The translations under genes and the position numbers were made by a program. Source: Gammaproteobacteria bacterium (GTDB taxonomy: Bacteria > Pseudomonadota > Gammaproteobacteria > QNFE01). From it: a stretch of 46,529 nt of DNA. The stretch is from positions 1 through 46,529 of the forward strand of contig QNFE01000010.1 of the NCBI GenBank assembly GCA_003645455.1, read 5' to 3'. The notes under the pieces are model-generated. The model saw only the letters and a program-made list of their open reading frames with translations. It was not told the origin of the DNA and did no database searches. The stretch's first letter is position 1, and each line of letters starts with the position of its first letter. This document shows positions 26,601-34,654 of this stretch, in pieces.

Positions 26601-28312
26601 TTGGGGATTTGAATCTGGTTCCATAAACTTGATGACATATTTTCAACAATAGCCCAGTTAGACGAGGCTAAGATTTCGTCAATTTTTACTCCATGAGCTT
26701 GTAATCTGCGGGCATTTTCCATCAAAAAAACAGCACAGGTGGCATTGATTTGAAAGCTTTTATCGGCTTTATATGCCATATTTGTGGCTGTTTCTATATC
26801 TTTGATTTTAAATAAAGCTCCTAAGGTATCCATAAGTGAGCCTGTGCCTGCGGAACATTTTACATTCATCGCATTATCAAAAAGTTGGGTTTTCTCCAAA
26901 GCGATTGATGATATTTTGGTGTCTTCGCCACCTATATCAATTAAAATACAAAAATCTTCATTGATATTTTTAACTCCTTGTTTTTTTAAATGCTCGATAT
27001 GTTTGCGAGCATAGTCAATCGAGCCTAATGCATGAGCATAATTTTCGACCAAAATATGCACCTTGTCCTTTATATCAGGATAAACTTTAATCAAAGATTG
27101 TTGCACTTGGTATCTTGCAGAGCCTGTAATGCCGATATTGTTGATTAAAATCTCATCAGATCCAAAGTTTTGAATATCTTTAAAAATAGCTTTGATTGTA
27201 TCAATCGTATCGCCTGAATTGCCATAGGATTGAATAAATAATATTTCATTGTTAGCAGCATCAAGCACAACAAGTTTCGCCATAGTCGAGCCTACATCTA
27301 AACCCATAAAAAGCGGTTTATTGTCAAGAGAGTTTTTTGCTATTTTTGCTAATTTATAATTATCTAATTTATAAAATAGATGGTTTGATGATAGCTCTTT
27401 TTCAATATTAGAGAATGATTCATATTCTTTGAGTTGAGTTATGTTGTCAGAAAAACTATTAGTTTTAAAGTTGTTATCACCTACTGCTTTGTCAAGATAA
27501 GCCATTCCTTTAATGATAAAATTTTGATATTTATCATAAATAATTTTTGTTTGGTGCAGTTGTTGCAGATAATCTGTGGCACAATCACGAGCAAATTGCC
27601 AGTTAAAGATTCCACCTGTTAAAGCAATAACATCAAAAACACCATTTAATTTTTTGCAAGTTTTTAAAACCTCGCTTTTAATCGTAACTGCCAAAGCAAA
27701 GTCCAAAGGAATGCCTTGGTTTTTATCAGATATAGTCGCAGATGATGAAAAAACGCCACACCTATCGGCACGAATATTGACATCTTCACGAGTTTTTTTG
27801 TTATCGTCACCGATATATTTTTTAAGAACTTTATCTACATCTTCTCTTTTTATATTAAGTTTTTGCAAAATACGGTCAAGATTTATCCCAGAACCTGCAC
27901 CGCAAGTAGGGTTTTGCACCAAGGCATTTTTTTTAAGTTTACCGTGTTCGTCAAGACCTATAATTTTATAACCAGAGGCGGATAATTCAATAATAGCCAC
28001 TGGATGGTTTTTGTGTTGGGAGGCGATATGAGTGGCTACCATCCACAGACAAGCCGTTGATAGGACGGACAAACTATGGGGTATGTTTTTTTTAATAACC
28101 TCTTTTAAGCCACCAGTTGTCAAAACTTGAATGTCATTATCCAGATTTAATAAATTATATTTTTTGAGAATGTTTTGAAGGTTATCATTGCTATTTTCGA
28201 CAAGCTCTATTATTTTTTTGCCACTTGAATCATAACCTGCTATTTTTGTTAAAACGACACCAGCATCAATATGTAGTTTTTTTAATTCAGTAGTTTTATT
28301 GGCACTATTCAT
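23636..28312 (-). CDS. Giant fused acyl-CoA dehydratase activase-like protein
   Basis: A 1558-residue fusion. Residues ~10-280 are a degenerate BadF/HgdC-type ATPase domain (NPTCGAGSGINLDRIL with C137; C185). Residues ~335-620 are a better-conserved second copy: GLDVGSTMAKLVVLD, DIGGEDTKI, VKCSAGTGSLMD (C486) and NATCAVFLMENAR (C526), the latter pair matching the [4Fe-4S] ligands at the activase dimer interface. A Cys cluster follows (650, 655, 662, 684), then DUF2229/HgdB-like parts with IPRTFVVSEWATFF, FMCGPDS (C1015), GPCRQGQY (C1190) and VAPQGCMVSSMAE. Such 1400-1500 residue proteins occur mainly in anaerobes and are thought to be ATP-driven low-potential electron carriers; the reaction is unknown. 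No clear ribosome site. Confidence 0.88.
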   Translation of the reverse strand: MNSANKTTELKKLHIDAGVVLTKIAGYDSSGKKIIELVENSNDNLQNILKKYNLLNLDNDIQVLTTGGLKEVIKKNIPHSLSVLSTACLWMVATHIASQHKNHPVAIIELSASGYKIIGLDEHGKLKKNALVQNPTCGAGSGINLDRILQKLNIKREDVDKVLKKYIGDDNKKTREDVNIRADRCGVFSSSATISDKNQGIPLDFALAVTIKSEVLKTCKKLNGVFDVIALTGGIFNWQFARDCATDYLQQLHQTKIIYDKYQNFIIKGMAYLDKAVGDNNFKTNSFSDNITQLKEYESFSNIEKELSSNHLFYKLDNYKLAKIAKNSLDNKPLFMGLDVGSTMAKLVVLDAANNEILFIQSYGNSGDTIDTIKAIFKDIQNFGSDEILINNIGITGSARYQVQQSLIKVYPDIKDKVHILVENYAHALGSIDYARKHIEHLKKQGVKNINEDFCILIDIGGEDTKISSIALEKTQLFDNAMNVKCSAGTGSLMDTLGALFKIKDIETATNMAYKADKSFQINATCAVFLMENARRLQAHGVKIDEILASSNWAIVENMSSSLWNQIQIPKHTVALLHGQTMLSKPLPLAVASKLQTFTKDNIYCLVPPNPGHRACIGLQKSMPTTDNSNVTIKLQSFIDKEYRKKIIQCKGAVCGDKSARCNRSSLTSFDENKKSFNFKLGGCSAINEFVIKIHKPKIKVENTYLSIYKHIDKQMPKSEDKNRLIIPRTFVVSEWATFFVNIFGQLDIPIYVDNITEQDIINAQADFNIDTCAPQIGAVGQFKRLATEEHGIIIAPQIEFLPRDKNDKNPSLAKTCTINQGGMALGEKLGKLENKNARFCVFDIDLSDLKADVIAPVLYPKLKAIFSHYKIDINTTDFILILDKAIKKQADFKNELADIAADYIQYAVDNNLEVAIIAAREYILNPGIYDSHVGRLLRDKNMITIPSYVFDIELNKNFKHLYWRNPHFISSLISAITDKKLHTVLKHKKLASLFKQIEKTDTTIPVVQVSSFMCGPDSTTLPLIQEITKNRPFLFIQSDAAIKELAHLENRVNTYTKQLKNNIHQDLLNDNDNNFDIRILDKFSNKEKLNPETDVIYFPTLSDNRVLTSVIRSAGFVCIDNYDENYSLQSAIVKGRQYSGSAVCAPLAAVYGDILNAKEDFIAKKQQNHPDFINKTRCLIFNNKGAGPCRQGQYVETHKIFEKQQADKNKNNKTTDDLTMQFLVASEDSGFDIGLPQWSHIRAIQGVIIQGILHQLKFNGSSQCINHTEYEEFIKEFLKLKTDIYHILEHELKPNKKLLKITDVIDNTPIITPILKYFIYKLYSKKLERKLKIFSKTWCQQETSKNNIKIHIDGEAYMRIAQIEEIHQVILKTLGFNSFNLTHTPIWSYFEYLLYGYIAEINKSIIKHNNMAKINNKKIKKLELKIKSYQGVLSSLRGFLAKPLYNVCNLKMPEDIQSVMTESKKIIPTQLPDGELLPYIGEVMLKIKQDYDIIFNVAPQGCMVSSMAEVITPAILDKKEIKTSIEHIFSQLGDIDEHQITTAILKQLNPVRFYAKT

Positions 28313-28391
28313 AAGCTGTTGGTTGTTATGTAAATATTTAAAAAAAGCATTATACAGTTTTATGGGTCAGGGACTGCAAAAACTCTTATCT

Positions 28392-29138
28392 TTATCTTAA
28401 AATTTTATTAGTTATGGAGTGAGTATGGTTGTGTTTATGGGTATAGATTGCAGTATCTGGTATTTTTACTCCGGTAAATAATTTTTTATACTCTGGGTGT
28501 TGCAGAACATTTTTGGGAGTGCCACTACAACATATATGACGATTAAGACATATTACTCGCTGAGATTTTGCCATCACCATATGTAAATCGTGTGATACCA
28601 TAATAACAGCAATATTAAATCTATGGCTTATCTGCGATATAAGATTGTAAATTTTATTTTGTCCACTAATATCCATCGAGCTTGTAGGCTCATCAAGAAT
28701 TAAAATCCGTGGGATGTTCATAATGGCACGCACCAATAAAACTCTTTGAATTTCACCGCCTGATAGACTCGTGATTTGTTGTTTTAAAATATTTTCTATT
28801 TTTAACTCTTTTAAAAGGTAATTATGAAGATGAATATTTTGTTGTTTATTTTTATATAAATTTAAAAAATAAGATACCTTAATAGGCAACAATGATGGCA
28901 CATTAATTTTTTGAGGAAGATAGCCAATTTTTAAATTCTTAGGGCTAAAAATCTTACCGTTATTGGGTTTTTCTAACTTCATCAAAATTTTTAAGAGAGT
29001 AGTTTTTCCAGATCCATTGGGCCCTATAATCGTGACAATTTCACCACTATTTATTTGCAAATTAATATCTGACAAAATAACTTTTGATTTTTTGTGAACA
29101 TGAATGTTGCGGGCTACTATAAGGGGGCGACTTTTCAT
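28392..29138 (-). CDS. znuC: Zinc ABC transporter ATP-binding protein
   Basis: A 248-residue ABC ATPase with Walker A GPNGSGKTTLLKI, signature LSGGEIQRVLLVRAIM, Walker B ILILDEPTSSMD and switch His VSHDLHMVMA. The C-terminal IYTHKHNHTHS is His-rich, and ICCSGTPKNVLQHPEYKKLF resembles ZnuC, so a zinc (or Mn/Fe) importer is likely. The start overlaps the gpsA stop by four bases. No znuB or znuA is encoded in the window, so the permease must be elsewhere. Confidence is high for the ATPase, moderate for zinc. Confidence 0.8.
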   Translation of the reverse strand: MKSRPLIVARNIHVHKKSKVILSDINLQINSGEIVTIIGPNGSGKTTLLKILMKLEKPNNGKIFSPKNLKIGYLPQKINVPSLLPIKVSYFLNLYKNKQQNIHLHNYLLKELKIENILKQQITSLSGGEIQRVLLVRAIMNIPRILILDEPTSSMDISGQNKIYNLISQISHRFNIAVIMVSHDLHMVMAKSQRVICLNRHICCSGTPKNVLQHPEYKKLFTGVKIPDTAIYTHKHNHTHSITNKILR

Positions 29139-30133
29139 AATTCTGGTTTAGTTTCTCTGTTCATAAGCTCTATAACAGCGGTTTTAGGATCTAGATTGTT
29201 ATGCAAAACATTGTATACACTTTGGGTAATAGGCATCTGAATTTTATGCTTTTTGGCAAGATTGTAAATAGCATCTGTTGTGTTTATGCCCTCAATTGTT
29301 GTTTTATTTTCCCGATTGAATTTTAATATATCCAAACCTCCGGCTATTTTTTTGCCGAATGTCCGATTGCGTGACATATCAGCAGAACAGGTTAAAATTA
29401 GATCGCCCATACCAGACAAACCCATAATAGTTTCAGGCTGGCAATCATATATTTTGGCAAATTTTAACATCTCAATATTAGCACGATTGATTAAAGCTGC
29501 CATAGCATTATTACCCAAATGCAAACCATCACAAATTCCGGCGGCTATGGCAAAAACATTTTTCAAAGCGCCACCGATTTGCACTCCCATAATGTCACAA
29601 CTACTATATGGACGAAAATAATCACTCTTAAAAACAGATACTAACTTTTCACTTAATTTTTTATTTGTCGCCGCGATTGTGGTAGCGGTGGGGAGTTTGT
29701 GAGCAACCTCAATGGCAAAAGTCGGACCAGATAAAATCGCAAAATCAAAATCATCCCCCATTTCTTCGCCGACAACTTGATGAGAGAATTTATTAGTTTG
29801 TGGCTCTAATCCCTTAGCGGTTAAAACCAAAGGTGGTGGTTTATTGACAATTTTTTTGATTCGTTTTAAAAAATAACGCAAAGATTTGCTTGGGGTCGCT
29901 ATAACCAAAGCATCACATTGACAAATACTATCAAAATCACAACTGTAATTTAAGTTTTTATCAAGCTGAATATTTGGTAAATAATTATCATTTTTACCTG
30001 TTTTTTTAATCTCTGTAATTTGATCACTATCTCTGCCCCATAGGATTGTTTCGTTGTTGTTTTGAGCCAATAAAGATGCTAAGGCACTTCCCCAACTGCC
30101 AGCACCTATCACATTAATTCTATAGGAGAGCAT
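29135..30133 (-). CDS. gpsA: NAD(P)H-dependent glycerol-3-phosphate dehydrogenase
   Basis: Makes sn-glycerol 3-phosphate for phospholipids. Rossmann motif INVIGAGSWGSALASLLAQN at the start, KGLEPQTNKFSHQVVGEE, LSGPTFAIEVA, and catalytic GGALKNVFAIAAGICDGLHLGNNA with the Lys. GLSGMGDLILTCSADMSRNRTFG is also present. Length 332. It starts six bases after secB, the usual secB-gpsA pairing. Confidence 0.95.
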   Translation of the reverse strand: MLSYRINVIGAGSWGSALASLLAQNNNETILWGRDSDQITEIKKTGKNDNYLPNIQLDKNLNYSCDFDSICQCDALVIATPSKSLRYFLKRIKKIVNKPPPLVLTAKGLEPQTNKFSHQVVGEEMGDDFDFAILSGPTFAIEVAHKLPTATTIAATNKKLSEKLVSVFKSDYFRPYSSCDIMGVQIGGALKNVFAIAAGICDGLHLGNNAMAALINRANIEMLKFAKIYDCQPETIMGLSGMGDLILTCSADMSRNRTFGKKIAGGLDILKFNRENKTTIEGINTTDAIYNLAKKHKIQMPITQSVYNVLHNNLDPKTAVIELMNRETKPEL

Positions 30134-30139
30134 TTTTAT

Positions 30140-30646
30140 TTATTGTTTCGTTTTGGTTGTTGGGGCATTTTGTTTGGAGTTTTTTGTATTTGCAGATTGT
30201 CTCTTTTGTTGTTCGTAATAAATTGCATCAAAATTTACCGGATCTAACATGATAGCAGGAAAACCACCCTTAGTTATCATATCTGTTGTGACCGCACGCA
30301 CATATGGAAACAAAATAGTTGGGCAGTGGCCATTTAGGGCGGCATTTAGGGCATCTGTGGCAAAGTTTTTTAACACAAAAACTCCAGCTTGTTTTACCTC
30401 TACTAACATAACAGCTTTATCATCTTGTTTTATATCAAGAGTTACAGTTAGGGTAACATCAAATACATTGTCTTCTAATTTATCTATTTTGGTATTAAGA
30501 TTGACATTTATGACAGGTTGCCAGGCTTTTTTTTGTTGAAAAAATCCAGGAGTCCGCACAGATTCAAATGATACATCCTTTAAATATATATTTTGAATTT
30601 GAAAAGTTGGTTGATTTGGTGGTGGAACTTGTTTGTCTTTTGGCAT
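30140..30646 (-). CDS. secB: Protein-export chaperone SecB
   Basis: Tetrameric chaperone delivering preproteins to SecA. The 168 residues include FQIQNIYLKDVSFESVRTP, VNLNTKIDKLEDNVFDVTLT, and FPYVRAVTTDMITKGGFPAIMLDPVNFDAIY, all typical. A short Gln/Asn/Thr-Lys-rich tail follows residue ~148. SecB is found mainly in Proteobacteria, which supports the taxonomic reading. Confidence 0.95.
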   Translation of the reverse strand: MPKDKQVPPPNQPTFQIQNIYLKDVSFESVRTPGFFQQKKAWQPVINVNLNTKIDKLEDNVFDVTLTVTLDIKQDDKAVMLVEVKQAGVFVLKNFATDALNAALNGHCPTILFPYVRAVTTDMITKGGFPAIMLDPVNFDAIYYEQQKRQSANTKNSKQNAPTTKTKQ

Positions 30647-30721
30647 TATAAAAATTCTCTGTAAAAAACATCTTATTATACAAAATTAACAACAAAATAA
30701 CTTTTTATTTTGTGATAAAAA

Positions 30722-30798
30722 TATAAAAAATACTCTGATTACCTCATCACAAAGAACATATTCTCGTTTTGTTGGTTATTTTTGTGAGTTAATCGGAG
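30722..30798 (-). terminator. Rho-independent terminator after the phosphodiesterase gene
   Basis: In the minus-strand transcript CTCCGATTAACTCACAAA (30781-30798) pairs with the 30733-30753 segment, with a small bulge. A TATTTTTTATATTTTT run follows. It separates the phosphodiesterase/CxxC-protein unit from secB-gpsA-znuC. Confidence 0.65.
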
Positions 30799-30818
30799 CT
30801 CCACTTATCTATAAAAGA

Positions 30819-31316
30819 TTAAAACCTAAAACTGGAAATTTTTAATTGTTTGCTTTTTTTTATCTTTAATGTCAGGCAACTCGGACCACTTTGAATGCGA
30901 GTTTTGCCTGCTGCCCCTGGGTTTAACACAATTGGATTTTTTGAATCATCAATTATTTTTTTATGGGTATGACCATAAATTATGATTTTTGATTTCGGAT
31001 ATGCATCTCGCAAATCTTGATGATCTGGGGCAAAAAAATCAAACGAATCACCGTGAACTGTCGTAATTGTGCCATAGTTTTTAAGATTGATATCTATTTT
31101 TTGCGGATATTGATTGCAGTCATTATTGCCTGAAACCCCATAAACTTTTTTCGTAATTTTTGTAAGTTTTTGGATAATATGCGAGCCCATAATGTCACCT
31201 GCATGGAGAATTATATCACACCCTTGCAAAGCATCAAAAACATCTCCATTTAAAAATCCGTGAGTATCGGACAAAACCCCAATTAAAATATCATCATTTT
31301 GAATATCAATCTTCAC
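30819..31316 (-). CDS. YfcE/MJ0936-type metallophosphodiesterase
   Basis: A 165-residue calcineurin-like phosphoesterase. The metal motifs appear in order: GVLSDTHGFL (D-H), LHAGDI (GD), GVSGNNDCNQ (GNND), TTVHGDSF and YGHTHKK (GHTH). Family members cleave phosphodiesters in vitro, and their physiological substrate is usually unknown. The start overlaps the preceding gene by 11 bases, so the two are probably co-expressed. Confidence 0.9.
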   Translation of the reverse strand: MKIDIQNDDILIGVLSDTHGFLNGDVFDALQGCDIILHAGDIMGSHIIQKLTKITKKVYGVSGNNDCNQYPQKIDINLKNYGTITTVHGDSFDFFAPDHQDLRDAYPKSKIIIYGHTHKKIIDDSKNPIVLNPGAAGKTRIQSGPSCLTLKIKKSKQLKISSFRF

Positions 31317-32220
31317 GTTTTAAATTCTCCTCTTTTTGACGATGATAATAAATCTCTGCCTCTTGTTTAGCTTTAATTATATCTGCTCTGTTTTTTAATC
31401 TCTGCTCTTGCGCTCCTTTTATTAAATCAATTGTCATCTCTCCAAACAAAACCTGTTTTAAAAAACGAAAACTAAAATTTAATAAGGCGGTTTTGTCTTT
31501 GAAAATCAAATCTTGATAATCTGGTTTTAAATCATAGGTAGCGACAAATGCGGGGCTTTTGATGAAGGATTTAAAACGATCTAAATCATAACATGCCATA
31601 AAAAATAATTGCAAACTCATCTCTGGCAAGCGTCCGATTGAGGCACCTGCTGATCTTTTTTTGAGGATTAGTTGATAAAATTGACGGTTATATTCATCAT
31701 AGGTATTTGTCTTTTGTTCTTTGCGATATTCGGCGACACTTAATTTTCTGTTTTCTTTATGCCCCATACAATGGGGTTCTTTGATGATGCTATAATTTGT
31801 CTCATCTTTATTATAATCTGCTTTTTTAATTGCCATCACTCCGAGCGGATAATAACGACAAGCAGTTGGACGATTTTCATAAACACTACAGCCTTTTTTA
31901 TCGTCCACAAACAAACAAACCGGGTTTTTATCTTGGGTTTTAAGTTTTACCCCGGGCATCTTTGATTGATCCAACTCAAACGGCACAGTATGTTTTTTTA
32001 AAAAATCTCCCGATGAGAGCTTTAAATGATTTGATAAATTTAGGATATCATAGGGGGTCAGGGTGATATCAGCATGTTTGCAACATTCATTAAAACATTC
32101 TATCTCAGGGTGGCACTTGAAGTTAAATATAGAGCCTAATTCCATTTGAGCCGGAACAACAGGGCTTGGGGTAGGTTTTGACATAATTTTACAATTTAAA
32201 AAAATGCTACATAATAACAA
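31306..32220 (-). CDS. YkgJ-type Cys-cluster (Zn/Fe-binding) protein
   Basis: A 304-residue protein with the CxxxCxxCC-style cluster of the YkgJ family: FKCHPEIECFNECCKHADI near the start, then CLFVDDKKGCSVYENRPTACRYYPLG. These Cys residues probably bind zinc or an iron-sulfur cluster. The remaining ~150 residues are charged and helical, without recognised motifs. The start may be the ATG 12 codons in, as the first residues are hydrophobic. Function unknown. Confidence 0.82.
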   Translation of the reverse strand: MLLCSIFLNCKIMSKPTPSPVVPAQMELGSIFNFKCHPEIECFNECCKHADITLTPYDILNLSNHLKLSSGDFLKKHTVPFELDQSKMPGVKLKTQDKNPVCLFVDDKKGCSVYENRPTACRYYPLGVMAIKKADYNKDETNYSIIKEPHCMGHKENRKLSVAEYRKEQKTNTYDEYNRQFYQLILKKRSAGASIGRLPEMSLQLFFMACYDLDRFKSFIKSPAFVATYDLKPDYQDLIFKDKTALLNFSFRFLKQVLFGEMTIDLIKGAQEQRLKNRADIIKAKQEAEIYYHRQKEENLKRED

Positions 32221-32264
32221 ATAATAAAAGATTATATTATATTTTTCAAAAAAAATCCGTCACT

Positions 32265-32509
32265 CCGCTACTTTAAGCAGAGACTGTGAAATAACTAAAA
32301 CCTAAACAATTACCAAACAAAAAAGAATTCGTCATAACGAGGCGGACGGATAAAAAAAAGGAACACGGAATAATAAACCGCCGTGGTTATCTCTTGTAAA
32401 TTATCCGTTTTTTTTAAAAAATTGCTACGCTCGCTCGCAATGACAGGGTTCTTTTTTGGGCTTGTTTTCGCTCTACAAGATTAGTTGTTTCACAATCTCG
32501 TAGCGGGGG
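32265..32509. repeat. Full-length interspersed palindromic element with outer inverted ends
   Basis: The left end CCGCTACTTTAAGCAGAG continuing ACTGTGAAATAACTAA (32265-32298) is inverted and slightly shorter at the right end (32481-32509, TTAGTTGTTTCACAATCTCG then TAGCGGGG). Inside sit CGTCATAACGAGGCGGACGG and GCTCGCTCGCAATGACAGGG. This copy defines an element of about 245 bp; other copies in the window are parts of it. It fills most of the 32221-32572 gap. Confidence 0.75.
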
Positions 32510-32572
32510 AGTGTGGCAAATCCATCGGATTGGACGGACATAAAAGAACTTTCAAAAAATTAGACAAGTTAT

Positions 32573-33370
32573 TCAAAATCTTTGTATGTTTATATCATCA
32601 GCATAAATTGTTTTTATGCCAGTGGGGGTTTTTACAAGCAAAGCTCCGCTATCATCAACCCCATCTGTTATGCCTGTGATATTTGTGCTGGTTTTAATTT
32701 CTTTGTTATATAAAAAATCTAATTTTTGCCATTTATCTTGCATTGAGATAAAACCTTGTAGATGATAATTATCAAGCATAGGGATAAGCCGATTTAATAT
32801 CTGGCTTATAATTAGATTACGATTTATCTCTTTAATTTCATCACTTTTTTTGCACTGCGACAAGTTTATCCAGTTTTGTTTAATATTATTGTTGGTATTT
32901 TCATCTGATACCATATTACAATTTATGCCAACTCCTATAACAACTTGACTATTTTTTTGAATCAATTTTCTCTCAATCAAAATCCCACCGAGTTTTTTGT
33001 TGTTATAAAACAAATCATTCGGCCATTTTATCTGGATGCCTGAAAATCCAAGACTTTGCAAAGCCTCAATAATTTTTATGGCAACCGATAAAGATAAAGC
33101 CGATATGCAAGATGGCTCCTCGCTAAAATACCAACGCACAGATAAATAAATATTACTCTTATCAGGCGACACCCAATTATTACCGCGTCTGCCATATCCT
33201 GCTGTTTGTTGGTCGGTTATACATACCAAATTTTTGCTATGATGAGTTTTATCATTCAATAAATAATCATTAGTAGAATTTATTTGAGAAAAAACCTGCA
33301 ACTCATCAATCAGGTTTTTAACCTCATAATCAAGTTTGGTTATTATTTTATCTTTGGCAAGCTTTAACAT
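32573..33370 (-). CDS. birA: Biotin-[acetyl-CoA-carboxylase] ligase, no DNA-binding domain
   Basis: Biotin protein ligase of 265 residues without the N-terminal winged helix of E. coli BirA, so probably not a repressor. Motifs: FSQINSTNDYLL, TDQQTAGYGRRGNNWVSP (biotinyl-AMP loop), IKWPNDLFYNNKKLGGILIE, and IGVGINCNM. It should modify the biotinyl domain of the pyruvate carboxylase in this window and any acetyl-CoA carboxylase elsewhere. The start overlaps the upstream gene by 23 bases. Confidence 0.93.
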   Translation of the reverse strand: MLKLAKDKIITKLDYEVKNLIDELQVFSQINSTNDYLLNDKTHHSKNLVCITDQQTAGYGRRGNNWVSPDKSNIYLSVRWYFSEEPSCISALSLSVAIKIIEALQSLGFSGIQIKWPNDLFYNNKKLGGILIERKLIQKNSQVVIGVGINCNMVSDENTNNNIKQNWINLSQCKKSDEIKEINRNLIISQILNRLIPMLDNYHLQGFISMQDKWQKLDFLYNKEIKTSTNITGITDGVDDSGALLVKTPTGIKTIYADDINIQRF

Positions 33371-33689
33371 AAGCCCACCCTTGATTGCCAGATTTAAACT
33401 TTACCATTTTACGCATATAATCTTTAACTTCGTATTTATCAGCTTGATGAAGTTCTGTGGTGCTAATCTCAAACACGATGCCCGCAACCTCATCTGAATT
33501 ATTGCCAGTATATCTCAAAATAGGATGAATATCAGTGCCACTTGTTTTTATAACTTCTTTATCTTTTATCCTTATATCTGAAATTACAAACCCCATTAAA
33601 ATATCTTCAACCCCATCTAACTTTCTGCCAAATAGTTCTTGTTGCACCTTATCCATCTGCAAAGTCCCATATGAGAATAATCTCTCCAT
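33348..33689 (-). CDS. Gamma-glutamylcyclotransferase-like (AIG2/GGCT) protein
   Basis: A 113-residue protein beginning LFSYGTLQMDKVQQELFGR, the substrate-loop signature of the GGCT-like fold (YGTL). EVAGIVFEIS and LHQADKYEV hold the acidic residue expected in the active site. AGAGGA precedes the ATG. The family removes gamma-glutamyl groups or has unknown roles. It overlaps birA and is probably its operon partner. Confidence 0.82.
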   Translation of the reverse strand: MERLFSYGTLQMDKVQQELFGRKLDGVEDILMGFVISDIRIKDKEVIKTSGTDIHPILRYTGNNSDEVAGIVFEISTTELHQADKYEVKDYMRKMVKFKSGNQGWAYVKACQR

Positions 33690-33789
33690 AATTGTTTGTC
33701 CTCTTCTTATTTTTAACTCGTTCCCATTGGGGACGATGGGGACGGGTCCAATAGTGTTTTTTGTAAAAAAATGTTATTTTACATTATTT

Positions 33790-33945
33790 TGTTATTTTTT
33801 GTTCGTTTTAATGAGATGTGTAGGGGCGGATTCCATATCCGCCCACAATGAATACGGATTTTAAAAGATTGACAAATACGGAACACTATAAAAGTTTGTC
33901 CGTTTTGCCATAGACCACCGCAGTTATCTCTTTGTGTGTCCGTCC
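33790..33945. repeat. Second repeat type with GGGCGGAT hairpin plus a partial interspersed repeat
   Basis: TTTTTTGTTCGTTTTAATGA, then TGTAGGGGCGGATTCCATAT and CCGCCC, where GGGCGGAT and ATCCGCCC form a stem. A related stretch at 34748-34790 carries the same Ts and GTTCGTTTTAATGAGAT joined to the complement of TAGGGGCTTGATTCCATAT. A partial unit (GACCACCGCAGTTATCTC) follows. The 33690-33950 gap holds nothing else recognisable. Confidence 0.55.
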
Positions 33946-33950
33946 TGTCT

Positions 33951-34370
33951 TTAATGAAAAGGATTGATTATTTTTATTTGTAAATTTTTAAAATCTTTTG
34001 TGTTTCTGGTAACCAATGTAAAATTTTTTACTATACAGGTAGCACCTATTAATGAATCCATAACAGGAATTTGTTTGCCTTTTGATTTTAATTTCTGATT
34101 TATTTCGCCCCATTTTATCATTACATCAACATCAATAGAAATAATTTTATCATTAAATTTTTCAATCAAATCTGTGGCAAGCCAGTGTCATAGTTTTTCT
34201 TTTTTATCTGTTTGTTTTAGTTTTTCTATGCCGGATTTTATCTCACCTATCGTTATAACAGACAAGAACATTTTTCGCTCATCGGTATTTTTGATAAAAT
34301 TAACAACATTCAAATTTGGTTTTTTTGAAATTAACTCTGATATTATGTTAGTGTCAAGCAAATAATTCAA
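33951..34370 (-). pseudogene. PIN-domain toxin (VapC/FitB-like) with in-frame TGA
   Basis: The reading frame starts MNYLLDTNIISELISKKPN, with PIN acidic residues D6 and E12, and has GEI (E43). It meets a TGA at codon 61 (34188-34190), then continues in the same frame with HWLATDLIEKF and PVMDSLIGATC, containing the downstream PIN acidic residue, and LVTRNTKDF. The whole frame is 140 codons including both stops, normal PIN length. A single nonsense change has inactivated it. It overlaps the antitoxin by four bases. Confidence 0.82.
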
Positions 34371-34591
34371 AATTCAAACCTATCTTTGTGTTGGTTTTTT
34401 TCTCTTTTTGTTGTTATATCAACACCAACCAAAGGACTATTTTGAAAAAAGTCTACAACAGAGTTTTGTTTTTTTCTTTTAATAGGCTTTAAAGATACCT
34501 CTATATTTTTGTTAATATAATCAGCTGGAATTTTTAAATTATATGTTTTTGCAGATGGACGGATAATTGTTGTTAACATTTTTAATCTCAT
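34367..34591 (-). CDS. Antitoxin of the PIN-toxin module (VapB-like)
   Basis: A 74-residue protein directly before the PIN toxin with an ATGA overlap, the normal toxin-antitoxin arrangement. The start RLKMLTTIIRPSAKTYNLKI looks like a small beta-strand DNA-binding antitoxin; KIPADYINKNIEVSLKPIKR resembles antitoxins with a SpoVT/AbrB-like or similar fold. An AGGAG six bases upstream supports the ATG at 34591. With the toxin broken, it is no longer under obvious selection. Confidence 0.65.
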   Translation of the reverse strand: MRLKMLTTIIRPSAKTYNLKIPADYINKNIEVSLKPIKRKKQNSVVDFFQNSPLVGVDITTKREKNQHKDRFEF

Positions 34592-34654
34592 AAAAAACTC
34601 CTACTTTAACACAGATAGTTTTTTAAAATAAGATTTTTGTAAAATTATTCATTT

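Noticed and set aside
34188-34190. TGA read as tryptophan or recoded
   Set aside because: nfeD (1445-1447), the 58-residue gene and others use TGA as a stop, so this is a nonsense mutation rather than a variant code.
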